The translations under genes and the position numbers were made by a program. Positions 8,904 to 16,409 of a stretch of 49,307 bases of DNA are shown in pieces; the stretch's first letter is position 1; every line of letters starts with the position of its first letter. Source of the DNA: RGIG5612 sp964528825 (GTDB lineage Bacteria > Bacillota > Clostridia > Lachnospirales > Lachnospiraceae); contig CAZGVB010000009.1 of assembly GCA_964528825.1 (NCBI GenBank), forward strand, positions 1 through 49,307, read 5' to 3'. The notes below the pieces were generated by a model. That model did not search any database. It saw only the letters and a list, made by a program, of their open reading frames with translations, and was not told where the DNA came from.

Positions 8904-9578
8904 CTAATCCATCCTATATCCCAGTCCCCTTACGGTCTTTATGATGCATGGATTTGCCGGATCATCCTCTATCCGCTCTCTCAGCCTCTTTATATATACC
9001 GTAAGCGTATTGTCATTGACGAAATCCCCGCCGATGTCCCATATTTCTTCAAGAAGTCTGTTTCTTGACAGCAGCAGACCTCTGTTCTGTATAAATATCA
9101 TGAGCAGCTTATACTCAAGTGCCGACAATATTATCTCCTGTCCGTGCTTTACAACGACAGCCCTTTCCATGTCCGCATAAGTATTATCCGACAGCTCTAT
9201 CCTTGTATCCTTCTTTTTTCTCCTAAGGACATTCTTTATCCTTGCCGCAAGCTCTCTCGGTCTGAACGGTTTGGATATATAATCATCCGCTCCCAGCTCA
9301 AATCCGGCGACAGTACTGCCCTCATCGTCCGATGCCGTAAGGAAGATCACGGGTATATCATAATTTGCCTTTACCTTAGAGCATATATCAAAGCCGCTGC
9401 CGTTTGCGATAGATATGTCAAGCAATATAAGATCAAAGTTCTCCCTCTCAAGAAGGCTAAGTGCCTCTCTTTGACCTCTCTCATTCTTTACCTCGAAGCC
9501 TTCCTTTGCAAGAAACTGCGCAAGAGAGGCCGCGATAGGCATATCATCTTCGACTAATAATATCTTGTCCTTTACCAT
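8904..9578 (-). CDS. OmpR/PhoB-family response regulator
   Basis: A 224-residue two-domain regulator. The receiver (1-120) has acidic EDD at 10-12, phospho-acceptor Asp54 in LILLDISIANGSG, Thr in FLTAS and Lys in SKPFRP. The C-terminal winged helix (about 130-224) ends in the family sequence TVYIKRLRERIEDD...VRGLGYRMD. It is the first gene of the regulator-kinase pair and probably binds the direct repeats ahead of the ABC ATPase. It follows the MurE-like gene by 135 bases; no clear promoter was recognised there. Confidence 0.95.
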   Translation of the reverse strand: MVKDKILLVEDDMPIAASLAQFLAKEGFEVKNERGQREALSLLERENFDLILLDISIANGSGFDICSKVKANYDIPVIFLTASDDEGSTVAGFELGADDYISKPFRPRELAARIKNVLRRKKKDTRIELSDNTYADMERAVVVKHGQEIILSALEYKLLMIFIQNRGLLLSRNRLLEEIWDIGGDFVNDNTLTVYIKRLRERIEDDPANPCIIKTVRGLGYRMD

Positions 9579-9713
9579 TATGATAATAATGTCCTATATT
9601 TTGATATCATGAATTGCCGACAGGCAATCGTCTACCGGTCTTCCTTACAAAGGGCTTTTATCACCGCAGCGTGCCTTAGCGGCACATCACACACATACAG
9701 TGCTGATCAAACC

Positions 9714-11225
9714 TTACTCTTTATGAATTCCGCTGTATTTTCTGATTATCTTCCTTGCGGCCTCATGATCGCCGTCATAAGGATCTCTGTAATTGTTTTC
9801 CTTGATAACATAAGGCTGTCTGCCTTGACCCAGCAGCAAGATCATGTCATCCTTCTTTGCCTTGCGGATGATATGCTCGATAGCCTCTCCTCTGCGCTCT
9901 ATGAAGCATCTTTCGCATTTGTCATTTTCGATGCCGTCCATGATCTGCCTTGAGATCTCGGCCGGATCCTCATCTCTCGGATCGTCCTGTGTCGTCACGA
10001 TCTCATCGCAATACATACCTGCTATCCTTCCCATCACGGGTCGCTTGGTCGTATCTCGTCTGCCTGAGCTGCCGAATACGGAATATACCTTTGCATTCTC
10101 TCCTATGACATCATGAGCAAATGCAAATACCTTCTCAAATGCATCGGGCGTATGCGCGAAGTCGACTATGACATGATAATCCTGTCCCTCGTCTATGACC
10201 TCCATGCGGCCCGGCACCTGAGGAATACAGGTGAGCAGCGGTATCAACTCCTCTACATCCATGCCCATCTCGCATACCGCCGCGATCATAGCAAGCGCGT
10301 TGCTGATATTATATTTGGCAATGAGATTGATGCGTACCTTATAGCTCTTGCCGCCGCATGTGAGCGTAAAATCCGTATATCTCGGGTGCAGCTTTACATC
10401 CGTGGCTCTGTAATCCGCCTCATTATCTATACCATAAGTGACATAGCGGCAGCTGCAGCATTCCTTAAGTCCTTCTATGCTTACATCATCATCGGCATTA
10501 AGCACCGCCACGCCGTCCTTTTTCATATTTTTGAACAACAGCTTCTTTGCCTCGAAGTAGTTCTCCATAGTGCCGTGATAATCGAGATGCTCATGCGTCA
10601 GCTGCGTAAAAATGGCACAGTCTATGTCCACAGAATCCGTCCTTCTCTGGATCAGCCCATGTGAGCTTGCCTCCATAGCTACGGCTCTGATGCCTGCGTC
10701 ATACATATCCGCCATGACCTTGTGAATCTCAACCTGGGAGGGTGTCGTAAGAGACGCGAGCCTTGAAAAATCGCCATAACTTACGCCTATGGTGCCCATA
10801 TATCCGCATGGCTTCTTATGAGAATAGATATCCTTTATGATGGACGCGATAGTGGATTTGCCGTTTGTACCCGTGACTGCAAATACTGTCATCTTCTCGC
10901 TCGGCCTGCCGTAGAATATATTGCATACCCTGTTCAGCTCGGCAGTTGTATTGTCCACCTTCAGATATATGACTCCGCAGGCTTTGTCTATATCCTTGCT
11001 GCATACTATGACAGATGCGCCGCCCTGCGCGGCTTTGTCTGCATATATGTGTCCGTCACTCTCCGTGCCGTCTATGCAAAAGAATATATTCCCTTTTTCT
11101 ACAGATCTTGAATCAATGCAGATGCCGGTAATATCTGTATCCTGTATGGCCATTTCATCTGATGACCTTCCCGGGCATACTGCCGCATCCAATATTTCCT
11201 TTGAAAAAAGTTCGCCTAATCTCAT
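9714..11225 (-). CDS. murE: MurE-type UDP-N-acetylmuramyl-tripeptide synthetase
   Basis: A 503-residue Mur ligase with the usual three domains. The N-terminal domain has DSRSVEKGNIFFCI, the central ATPase has GTNGKST (about 119-125), and the C-terminal domain binds the incoming amino acid. The family enzyme adds meso-diaminopimelate or lysine to UDP-MurNAc-Ala-Glu. Several normally fixed sites differ: MEASSHGL for MEVSSHAL, TQDDPRDEDP for the DNPR motif, and GQGRQ for GKGHE. The third-residue substrate therefore cannot be assigned, and this may be a second, specialised MurE paralogue. GGAAGGA precedes the ATG. It lies 21 bases after the NhaC gene and outside any cell-division cluster. Confidence 0.82.
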   Translation of the reverse strand: MRLGELFSKEILDAAVCPGRSSDEMAIQDTDITGICIDSRSVEKGNIFFCIDGTESDGHIYADKAAQGGASVIVCSKDIDKACGVIYLKVDNTTAELNRVCNIFYGRPSEKMTVFAVTGTNGKSTIASIIKDIYSHKKPCGYMGTIGVSYGDFSRLASLTTPSQVEIHKVMADMYDAGIRAVAMEASSHGLIQRRTDSVDIDCAIFTQLTHEHLDYHGTMENYFEAKKLLFKNMKKDGVAVLNADDDVSIEGLKECCSCRYVTYGIDNEADYRATDVKLHPRYTDFTLTCGGKSYKVRINLIAKYNISNALAMIAAVCEMGMDVEELIPLLTCIPQVPGRMEVIDEGQDYHVIVDFAHTPDAFEKVFAFAHDVIGENAKVYSVFGSSGRRDTTKRPVMGRIAGMYCDEIVTTQDDPRDEDPAEISRQIMDGIENDKCERCFIERRGEAIEHIIRKAKKDDMILLLGQGRQPYVIKENNYRDPYDGDHEAARKIIRKYSGIHKE

Positions 11226-11246
11226 ATTAAAAATCCTTCCGTACCA

Positions 11247-12743
11247 TTATTTTTCTTTATAATGCTTTTTCACGATAAGCACGAATATCGCAAGCAGCGC
11301 AAAGCCTATTATAAGCGGTATCCATTCGCTTCCGAGAAGTGAGCCGATCACATAGCACAGCAATGTACATATAGCTACCACGCCGCCGTATTGAAGCTGC
11401 GAATCGACATGCCTTATATGGTCGCAGCCCGCACCCGCAGAGCTGAGGATGGTCGTATCTGAAATAGGGCTCAAATGGTCGCCGCATACACTGCCTCCGA
11501 GTATAGCAGCTACAGTCATTACCATTACATCGGTCATCTGATCTGAAAATACCGATACCACAATAGGTATCATGATAGCAAAAGTACCCCATGATGTACC
11601 CGTAGAGAATGCAAGAAGCAGAGCGATGACAAAGAATACAGCAGGCATAAATGTAAGCGATATATTGTATTTGTCGACCATGCCTGCAACAAATCCGCCG
11701 GCGTCAAGATAGTCTGCTCCGCATATACCGCTTAAGGACCATGCGAGTATCAATATAAGAGATGCCGGTACCATATTCTTGAAGCCCTCTACAAGGCCGT
11801 CAAGATATTGCTTCGGTGTAACTATCTTGCGCGGCAGATAAAGGATCGCTACAAAAATGACAGTATAGAATGCTCCCATAGCAAGAGCCGTAATAGCATC
11901 GCAATTGGCAAAGGCATCGCCTATGGTAGATGTCTCTCCGGTAAAAAGACCGCCCGTGTAAAGCATCGCAACGATGGAAAGAATGATAAGCGCAAGTACA
12001 GGAAGGAGCAGATCAAATACCTTTCCTTTATATTTTGTGATATCCTCACCAGATCCTATGGTCTCATAATCCGCGGGATTGAAGCTCATCTCATACCTGC
12101 GCATCTTGCCGAAGTCCGTTGCAAGGAGCGTAGTCAACAATATAAGAGCGAGCGAAAACCATGTATAATAATTCGGAAGTATCGATCTTAAGAAAAGTGT
12201 AAATCCGTCTATCGATGAGCCGTCGGGCAGTGATGAGCTGACCGCCGCTGCCCATGATGATATGGGAGCTACGATACATACAGGCGCCGCCGTCGAATCG
12301 ATGATATATGCGAGCTTTTCTCTCGATATGCCGTTTCTGTCCGTAATAGGTCCCATAACAGTGCCTACGGTGAGACAGTTGAAATAGTCATCTATGAAAA
12401 TGACGATACCGAGCGCCATAGTCGCAAGCAGCGTAGTCTTCTTCGTCTTTATCCTTTTTGATGCCCATGCGGCATATTTGTGCGTAGCACCCGAAAGATT
12501 CATCAAATATACTATCATTCCGAGGAGTATGATGAATATCAGTACGCCCATATTTCCCTTGACCTTGTCAGCCATGATATCAAACATGACCGTCACGGTC
12601 TTGAACGGATTGGCGAGACAGAATATGATGCATCCTGCAAAAAGTCCCAAAAAGAGCGAAAGATTGACCTCTTTAGTTATAAGGCTGATAACTATCGCAA
12701 GTAACGGCGGTATAAGCGCCAAAAAAGTACCACTCATCTCCAT
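11247..12743 (-). CDS. NhaC-family Na+/H+ antiporter or sodium-coupled transporter
   Basis: A 498-residue polytopic protein of about 12 helices. It shows family features such as IFIDDYFNCLTVGTVMGP (about 115-132), AFSTGTSWGTFAIMIP and GDHLSPISDTTILSSAGAGC, the last holding ion-binding polar residues in a broken helix. The NhaC family covers sodium/proton antiporters and also amino-acid carriers regulated by riboswitches or T-boxes (MetT, LysW and tyrosine types), so the substrate is open. It is followed closely by the MurE-like gene. A structured leader of about 400 bases precedes it. Confidence 0.9.
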   Translation of the reverse strand: MEMSGTFLALIPPLLAIVISLITKEVNLSLFLGLFAGCIIFCLANPFKTVTVMFDIMADKVKGNMGVLIFIILLGMIVYLMNLSGATHKYAAWASKRIKTKKTTLLATMALGIVIFIDDYFNCLTVGTVMGPITDRNGISREKLAYIIDSTAAPVCIVAPISSWAAAVSSSLPDGSSIDGFTLFLRSILPNYYTWFSLALILLTTLLATDFGKMRRYEMSFNPADYETIGSGEDITKYKGKVFDLLLPVLALIILSIVAMLYTGGLFTGETSTIGDAFANCDAITALAMGAFYTVIFVAILYLPRKIVTPKQYLDGLVEGFKNMVPASLILILAWSLSGICGADYLDAGGFVAGMVDKYNISLTFMPAVFFVIALLLAFSTGTSWGTFAIMIPIVVSVFSDQMTDVMVMTVAAILGGSVCGDHLSPISDTTILSSAGAGCDHIRHVDSQLQYGGVVAICTLLCYVIGSLLGSEWIPLIIGFALLAIFVLIVKKHYKEK

Positions 12744-12978
12744 TTACAATTCCATCCTTCCCTTTTCATAATCCTCTGATCACTGATAGGCATGCTAATG
12801 CCCGATGGCTCACGCCCTTGCTTAAAGATTGTCATTATGCTCCGAGTGCACTGCGATTGCCCGGAACTTTGCCATCTTAAGGTAATATGTCCATATAATC
12901 TCACAGGGCATCTTACGATAAAGAGCTTGGATTGGATTTTACTATAAATACGGTTATTTAACAAGTGCGGGCTAAGAA

Positions 12979-13020
12979 CAGCTCCCGCACCGGAACATAG
13001 TCCTTCGATACGGGAGCTGT
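12979..13020 (-). promoter_or_regulatory. Mutually exclusive hairpins in the NhaC leader
   Basis: On the minus strand ACAGCTCCCG pairs perfectly with CGGGAGCTGT (10 bp; 13011-13020 with 12979-12988). The 3' arm of that stem overlaps GTGCGGG, which can instead pair with CCCGCAC (12984-12990 with 12965-12971). Only one stem can form at a time. This is the signature of an attenuator, although the U-run after the first stem (TTCTTAG) is weak. Confidence 0.5.
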
Positions 13021-13146
13021 GATAATTTTAATCAGCTTTATTGTAATTAGGAAATATTTTTTATTAAGATAGTGCCTGCGGCACCAGTGGCTCTGTTGTT
13101 GCCCGAAAGCAGATGCGATTTGCGCCCGTACCTGCTCTCCGGGTGA

Positions 13147-13188
13147 GATCTGCCCCATTAAACATCATTCATTCTAATGGGGCAGATC
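13147..13188 (-). terminator. Stem-loop after the TRAP operon
   Basis: GATCTGCCCCATTA pairs perfectly with TAATGGGGCAGATC (14 bp, 14-base loop), 11 bases after the stop of the TRAP binding-protein gene. There is no U-tract, so it may protect the 3' end or terminate inefficiently rather than act as a classical terminator. Confidence 0.55.
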
Positions 13189-13198
13189 CGGATATCGA

Positions 13199-14272
13199 TC
13201 ATTCTGAGTATTTTGCTACTGCTTCTTCAACTGCGGTGATATAAGCCTCGCCGTCATCAAGCTTCTCAGCCCAAGCGGTCTTAACTTTCTCAGCTACATC
13301 AGTCCATGTAGCAAGCTCTTCCTCTGAAGGAGTTGTGAGGATAGTTCCCTCGCCTTTGATCTTCTCAATGTATTCGGACTCTTCATTGTCAAAGAGCTCA
13401 GAGAACTTAAGTGAGCCCTCTCTGCCTGATACTGACATGATAGCTTCCTGCTGATCTGCGCTGAGCTTGTTCCATGCAGTCTCGCTCATGAAGCACATAT
13501 GAGGTACTCTGTAAACATCTGCATCGAGGAAGTAAGGTGTCTCTTCACCGAGTGTGAATGCGCTGATTCCCTGGAACTCGAAGATGTAAGCGTCGATAAC
13601 GCCCTTCTGCATGTTAAGGTAGATATCAGAAGGTCCCATGAATGTAGGTGATGCTTCTGCTGCAGATACGAAATCTGATACAGAGCCTGCTACCGAACGA
13701 ACAACCTTGCCCTTGATATCGCTTGCCTGCTTGATCTCATAATTTGATCCGATAGTACCGCCCTCTGAGCTTACAGACATAAGAACCTTAAAGCCTGCGA
13801 ACTCATCGTCGATGTGCTTTCCGAGATCGCTCTCATATACATCCCAATAAGCGTTTGTGCCTGCCTCTGAGCTGGTTACGCCGAGGAACGGAAGTGAGAA
13901 TGAGTCTGAATAGTTGAACTGGTTGCTGAACATACCTGTTGTAGCCCAAAGTATGTCGCATACGCCTGTATCAAGCATATTAAGACCATCTGATGTAGCG
14001 CCGAGCTGCTCACTTGGATACTGAACGATAGTTACTGTTCCATGTGTTGCCTCGGAAACTGCTTCGATCCAATCCTCAAGTCCGGCATATACGGTTGTTG
14101 ATGTGGAATTGTTGTGTGAGAGCTTAAGTGTGATATTATCGCCCTCAAATGTACCGTCATCCGATCCGCCGGATGCCTGGCCCTGGTCAGAACTTGATGA
14201 GCTTGAGCCGCCGCATGCTGCGAGTGAGCATACAAGTACAGCTGCAAGCAGAAGTGCTGATATTTTCTTCAT
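13199..14272 (-). CDS. dctP: TRAP transporter substrate-binding lipoprotein (DctP family)
   Basis: A 357-residue exported lipoprotein. The signal peptide MKKISALLLAAVLVCSLAAC ends in a lipobox with Cys20, followed by a Ser/Gly-rich linker. The DctP fold shows ILWATTGMFSNQF, KGKVVRSVAGSVSDF with the conserved carboxylate-binding arginine, and KGVIDAYIFEFQGI near residues 215-230. The family delivers organic acids to the DctQM permease. It is last in the reductase-DctM-DctQ-DctP operon and separated from DctQ by a strong hairpin. AGGAG precedes the ATG. It shares VSGREGS-type and GFVFEP-type sequences with the orphan DctP-like protein at 18718-19878, suggesting related ligands. Confidence 0.95.
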   Translation of the reverse strand: MKKISALLLAAVLVCSLAACGGSSSSSSDQGQASGGSDDGTFEGDNITLKLSHNNSTSTTVYAGLEDWIEAVSEATHGTVTIVQYPSEQLGATSDGLNMLDTGVCDILWATTGMFSNQFNYSDSFSLPFLGVTSSEAGTNAYWDVYESDLGKHIDDEFAGFKVLMSVSSEGGTIGSNYEIKQASDIKGKVVRSVAGSVSDFVSAAEASPTFMGPSDIYLNMQKGVIDAYIFEFQGISAFTLGEETPYFLDADVYRVPHMCFMSETAWNKLSADQQEAIMSVSGREGSLKFSELFDNEESEYIEKIKGEGTILTTPSEEELATWTDVAEKVKTAWAEKLDDGEAYITAVEEAVAKYSE

Positions 14273-14360
14273 GATTTTTCTCCTTTTTTGCTAATTAAAT
14301 TTTGATCTTTCTGCCACTTGCCACAGAATTGCTTCTTTTTCGCTATTAAAATCTTTGAGT

Positions 14361-14399
14361 GACTATGCCTCATCCCACATATGCGGGATGAGGATAGTC
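14361..14399 (-). promoter_or_regulatory. Intercistronic hairpin between DctQ and the binding-protein gene
   Basis: GACTAT.CCTCATCCC pairs with GGGATGAGG.ATAGTC around an 8-base loop in the 157-base gap. Such stems often stabilise or partly separate the binding-protein message, which must be more abundant than its permease. This function is inferred. Confidence 0.6.
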
Positions 14400-14429
14400 T
14401 TGTGGGAGTAGATCAGATCCATGCGCATA

Positions 14430-14951
14430 TTATGCCCAGGAATCAATGATCTCCTTGCATTTTTCTTCGTTTGAGCTTGCCATAAAGTAATATACGGCAT
14501 CAACAAGCATTACAAGCCCGAGAAGTGCCATGCAGACACCCTCGAAGATCTCGAAAGGACCGTAAGGTATCATAGCTGTCATGGATACCATGTTTCTTGC
14601 GAAGGACTTCATCGCAAGACTGAAGCATGCATATGCGCATATGATAGACATTGCAGCTCCGAAGACTGTTGCGATGGCAAATATTACCATTGCAGGTCTT
14701 ACGGGAAGTCTCTTGATCGCCATAGTTACGTTGATATGTCCCTTGTTTACCTGAACATAAGGCATAGCCGCCATGATGATCACGCACAGCCACAGCTGAG
14801 TGATATCATAATCGCCATGGATGGGGTTTTGGAATACATATCTTAAGATTACGTCTACAACAACGAATGCAACACCTAAGGCGATTCCGACAAAGCTTAT
14901 ATAGGAGACTGCCTTAGCACAGATCTTGACTATTTTTTCGATTATCTTCAT
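14430..14951 (-). CDS. dctQ: TRAP transporter small permease (DctQ family)
   Basis: A 173-residue membrane protein with four predicted helices (about 12-35, 48-65, 85-110 and 130-155). Family landmarks are DVILRYVFQNPIHGDYDITQLW and QVNKGHINVTM. It bridges the large permease and helps dock the binding protein. GAGGAAATAGATC precedes the ATG. It starts 13 bases after the DctM gene, so the two are co-translated. Confidence 0.95.
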   Translation of the reverse strand: MKIIEKIVKICAKAVSYISFVGIALGVAFVVVDVILRYVFQNPIHGDYDITQLWLCVIIMAAMPYVQVNKGHINVTMAIKRLPVRPAMVIFAIATVFGAAMSIICAYACFSLAMKSFARNMVSMTAMIPYGPFEIFEGVCMALLGLVMLVDAVYYFMASSNEEKCKEIIDSWA

Positions 14952-14964
14952 GATCTATTTCCTC

Positions 14965-16263
14965 CTATGCGAATAATCCCGGAAGCCACGTTGTAAGTGA
15001 CGGGAATATTGTAATAAGTACGATAAGTGCAACATATCCGATCACGAAAGGCATGCATCCCTTGAATACTTCTTCGAGCTTAACCTTCGCAACACCCGCT
15101 ATAACGTATGAGCAAAGTCCTACAGGAGGTGTGATCTGTCCAAGACCGCAGATGACTGTAAGAAGGCATCCGAACCAGATCTTGCCGAATCCGAGGTTCA
15201 TAAGCATCGGAAGGAAGATCGGCACTGTAAGAAGTGTGATAGCTGTTCCGTCCATGATCATTCCGAGGAATACATAGATGATAACGATTCCGAGGAGGAT
15301 GATATAACGTGATACATTAAGGCCTGAAACGAAAGTAGAAAGTGCTGCAGGAAGTCCTGTAACAGTGATGAAGTATCCGAAGATACCTGCACCTACGATT
15401 ACGAGAAAGCTCATACCTGTTGATGATATGGACATCTCGATAGCTTCCTTGAGAGAAGCACCGTTCCACTTGCGGTTGATGATCATGATGATGAAGCAGA
15501 TGAAGCATCCGATGCCGGCAGCCTCATTTGTTGTGAAAAGACCTGCCATCATACCGCCGATAACTACGCCGAAAAGTACAAGTGCTCCGAGGAAGCCTTT
15601 AAGAGCCTTAAATCTCTCTTTCCATGTAACCTCCTCTGAATTCGGAGCAAGTGCCGGATTTCTCTTGACCATGATAACGATCTCAATAATGAAGAATATG
15701 GCAAGGATGATGCCCGGTACAACGCCCGACATAAAGAGTGATCCGATAGATTCCTCTGCAACTGCGGCATAAAGAATCATCTGTGAGCTCGGCGGAATAA
15801 GGAATCCCAAAGGACCTCCTGCCGCTACGGCGCCGGCTGAAAGAGAATCAGCATATCCGTACTTTCTCATCTGAGGAATGGATACCGTTCCCATGGTAGC
15901 CGCGGTTGCCTGAGCAGATCCGCAAATAGCTCCGAAGAGTGCGCACGATGCAACAGTTCCGCAGGCAAGACCTCCCGGAAGCTTGTTGAGCCATTTTGCA
16001 CCGCTGTCGTAAAGATCGCCCGATATACCCGAGACATAAGCTAGGTTGCCCATCAAGATAAACAATGGCACAACTGACAGTGTGTAGTTGGTTGAATTGG
16101 CGTGTGATGCAACGCCCAAGATACCCAGAGCTGTTGAAAAATCGGTGCATAATGCATATCCGATAAAACCTGATATCATGAGTGCGAAGCCTACATGCAC
16201 GCCGATGGCAAGAAGGAATACCAGAAGAAGTAATCCAAGTGCCACAGCAAAACCAGTTGACAT
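14965..16263 (-). CDS. dctM: TRAP transporter large permease (DctM family)
   Basis: A 432-residue polytopic membrane protein with about 12 helices. It forms the sodium-coupled transport channel. Recognisable segments include VVPLFILMGNLAYVSGIS, GAICGSAQATAATMGTVSIPQM and GGPLGFLIPPSSQMILYA. The C-terminal half contains VICGLGQITPPVGLCSYV. GGGGGGA precedes the start. It lies 146 bases after the OYE-type reductase gene, and the gap holds an AGGCCG/CGGCCT stem. Its position shows that the reductase and transporter are co-expressed. Confidence 0.96.
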   Translation of the reverse strand: MSTGFAVALGLLLLVFLLAIGVHVGFALMISGFIGYALCTDFSTALGILGVASHANSTNYTLSVVPLFILMGNLAYVSGISGDLYDSGAKWLNKLPGGLACGTVASCALFGAICGSAQATAATMGTVSIPQMRKYGYADSLSAGAVAAGGPLGFLIPPSSQMILYAAVAEESIGSLFMSGVVPGIILAIFFIIEIVIMVKRNPALAPNSEEVTWKERFKALKGFLGALVLFGVVIGGMMAGLFTTNEAAGIGCFICFIIMIINRKWNGASLKEAIEMSISSTGMSFLVIVGAGIFGYFITVTGLPAALSTFVSGLNVSRYIILLGIVIIYVFLGMIMDGTAITLLTVPIFLPMLMNLGFGKIWFGCLLTVICGLGQITPPVGLCSYVIAGVAKVKLEEVFKGCMPFVIGYVALIVLITIFPSLTTWLPGLFA

Positions 16264-16409
16264 AAGTTTTCCCCCTAAATAAGATTTTTATTTTCAAAGG
16301 CCGCGGGAAACCCGGTATCCGGATATCCGGCCTAAGAATAAACATAATTAAATAATCACATTCAGTCGGCTGCACCTGCGATCACCGAAACGCAGCCCCT
16401 TCTGTTGCT

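Larger units (their letters stand above)
12744..13198 (-). promoter_or_regulatory. Long structured leader region before the NhaC gene
   Basis: This 455-base gap has no credible gene. On the minus strand it starts with a 14-bp stem (13147-13188), then GAGAGCAG pairing with CTGCTTTC, and a GGGCAAC...GGTGCCGC segment (about 13078-13113). The competing stems at 12965-13020 follow. GGCAAC...GGTGCC recalls the SAM-I core and TGGTGCCGC recalls the T-box. Neither match is complete, so no riboswitch class is assigned. The remaining 220 bases before the start codon show nothing recognisable. Confidence 0.4.

Noticed and set aside
9613..9628. Terminator after the MurE-type gene
   Set aside because: ATTGCC-GACA-GGCAAT is only a 6-bp stem with no U-run on the transcribed strand.
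10113..10664. Plus-strand open frame of 183 codons
   Set aside because: It lies wholly opposite the MurE-type gene, whose Mur-ligase motifs are clear, and the translated protein is compositionally odd.
12734..12964. Small frame in the NhaC leader
   Set aside because: No ribosome site, no hydrophobic or domain pattern, and overlap with the NhaC start; treated as untranslated leader.
13078..13113. T-box or SAM-I riboswitch call for the NhaC leader
   Set aside because: TGGTGCCGC and GGCAAC...GGTGCC are suggestive, but the required upstream stems and specifier or kink-turn elements could not be placed, so only an unassigned leader is reported.
15848..16375. Minus-strand 175-codon frame overlapping dctM
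   Set aside because: It runs in another frame of a convincing DctM gene and shows no membrane pattern or domain.
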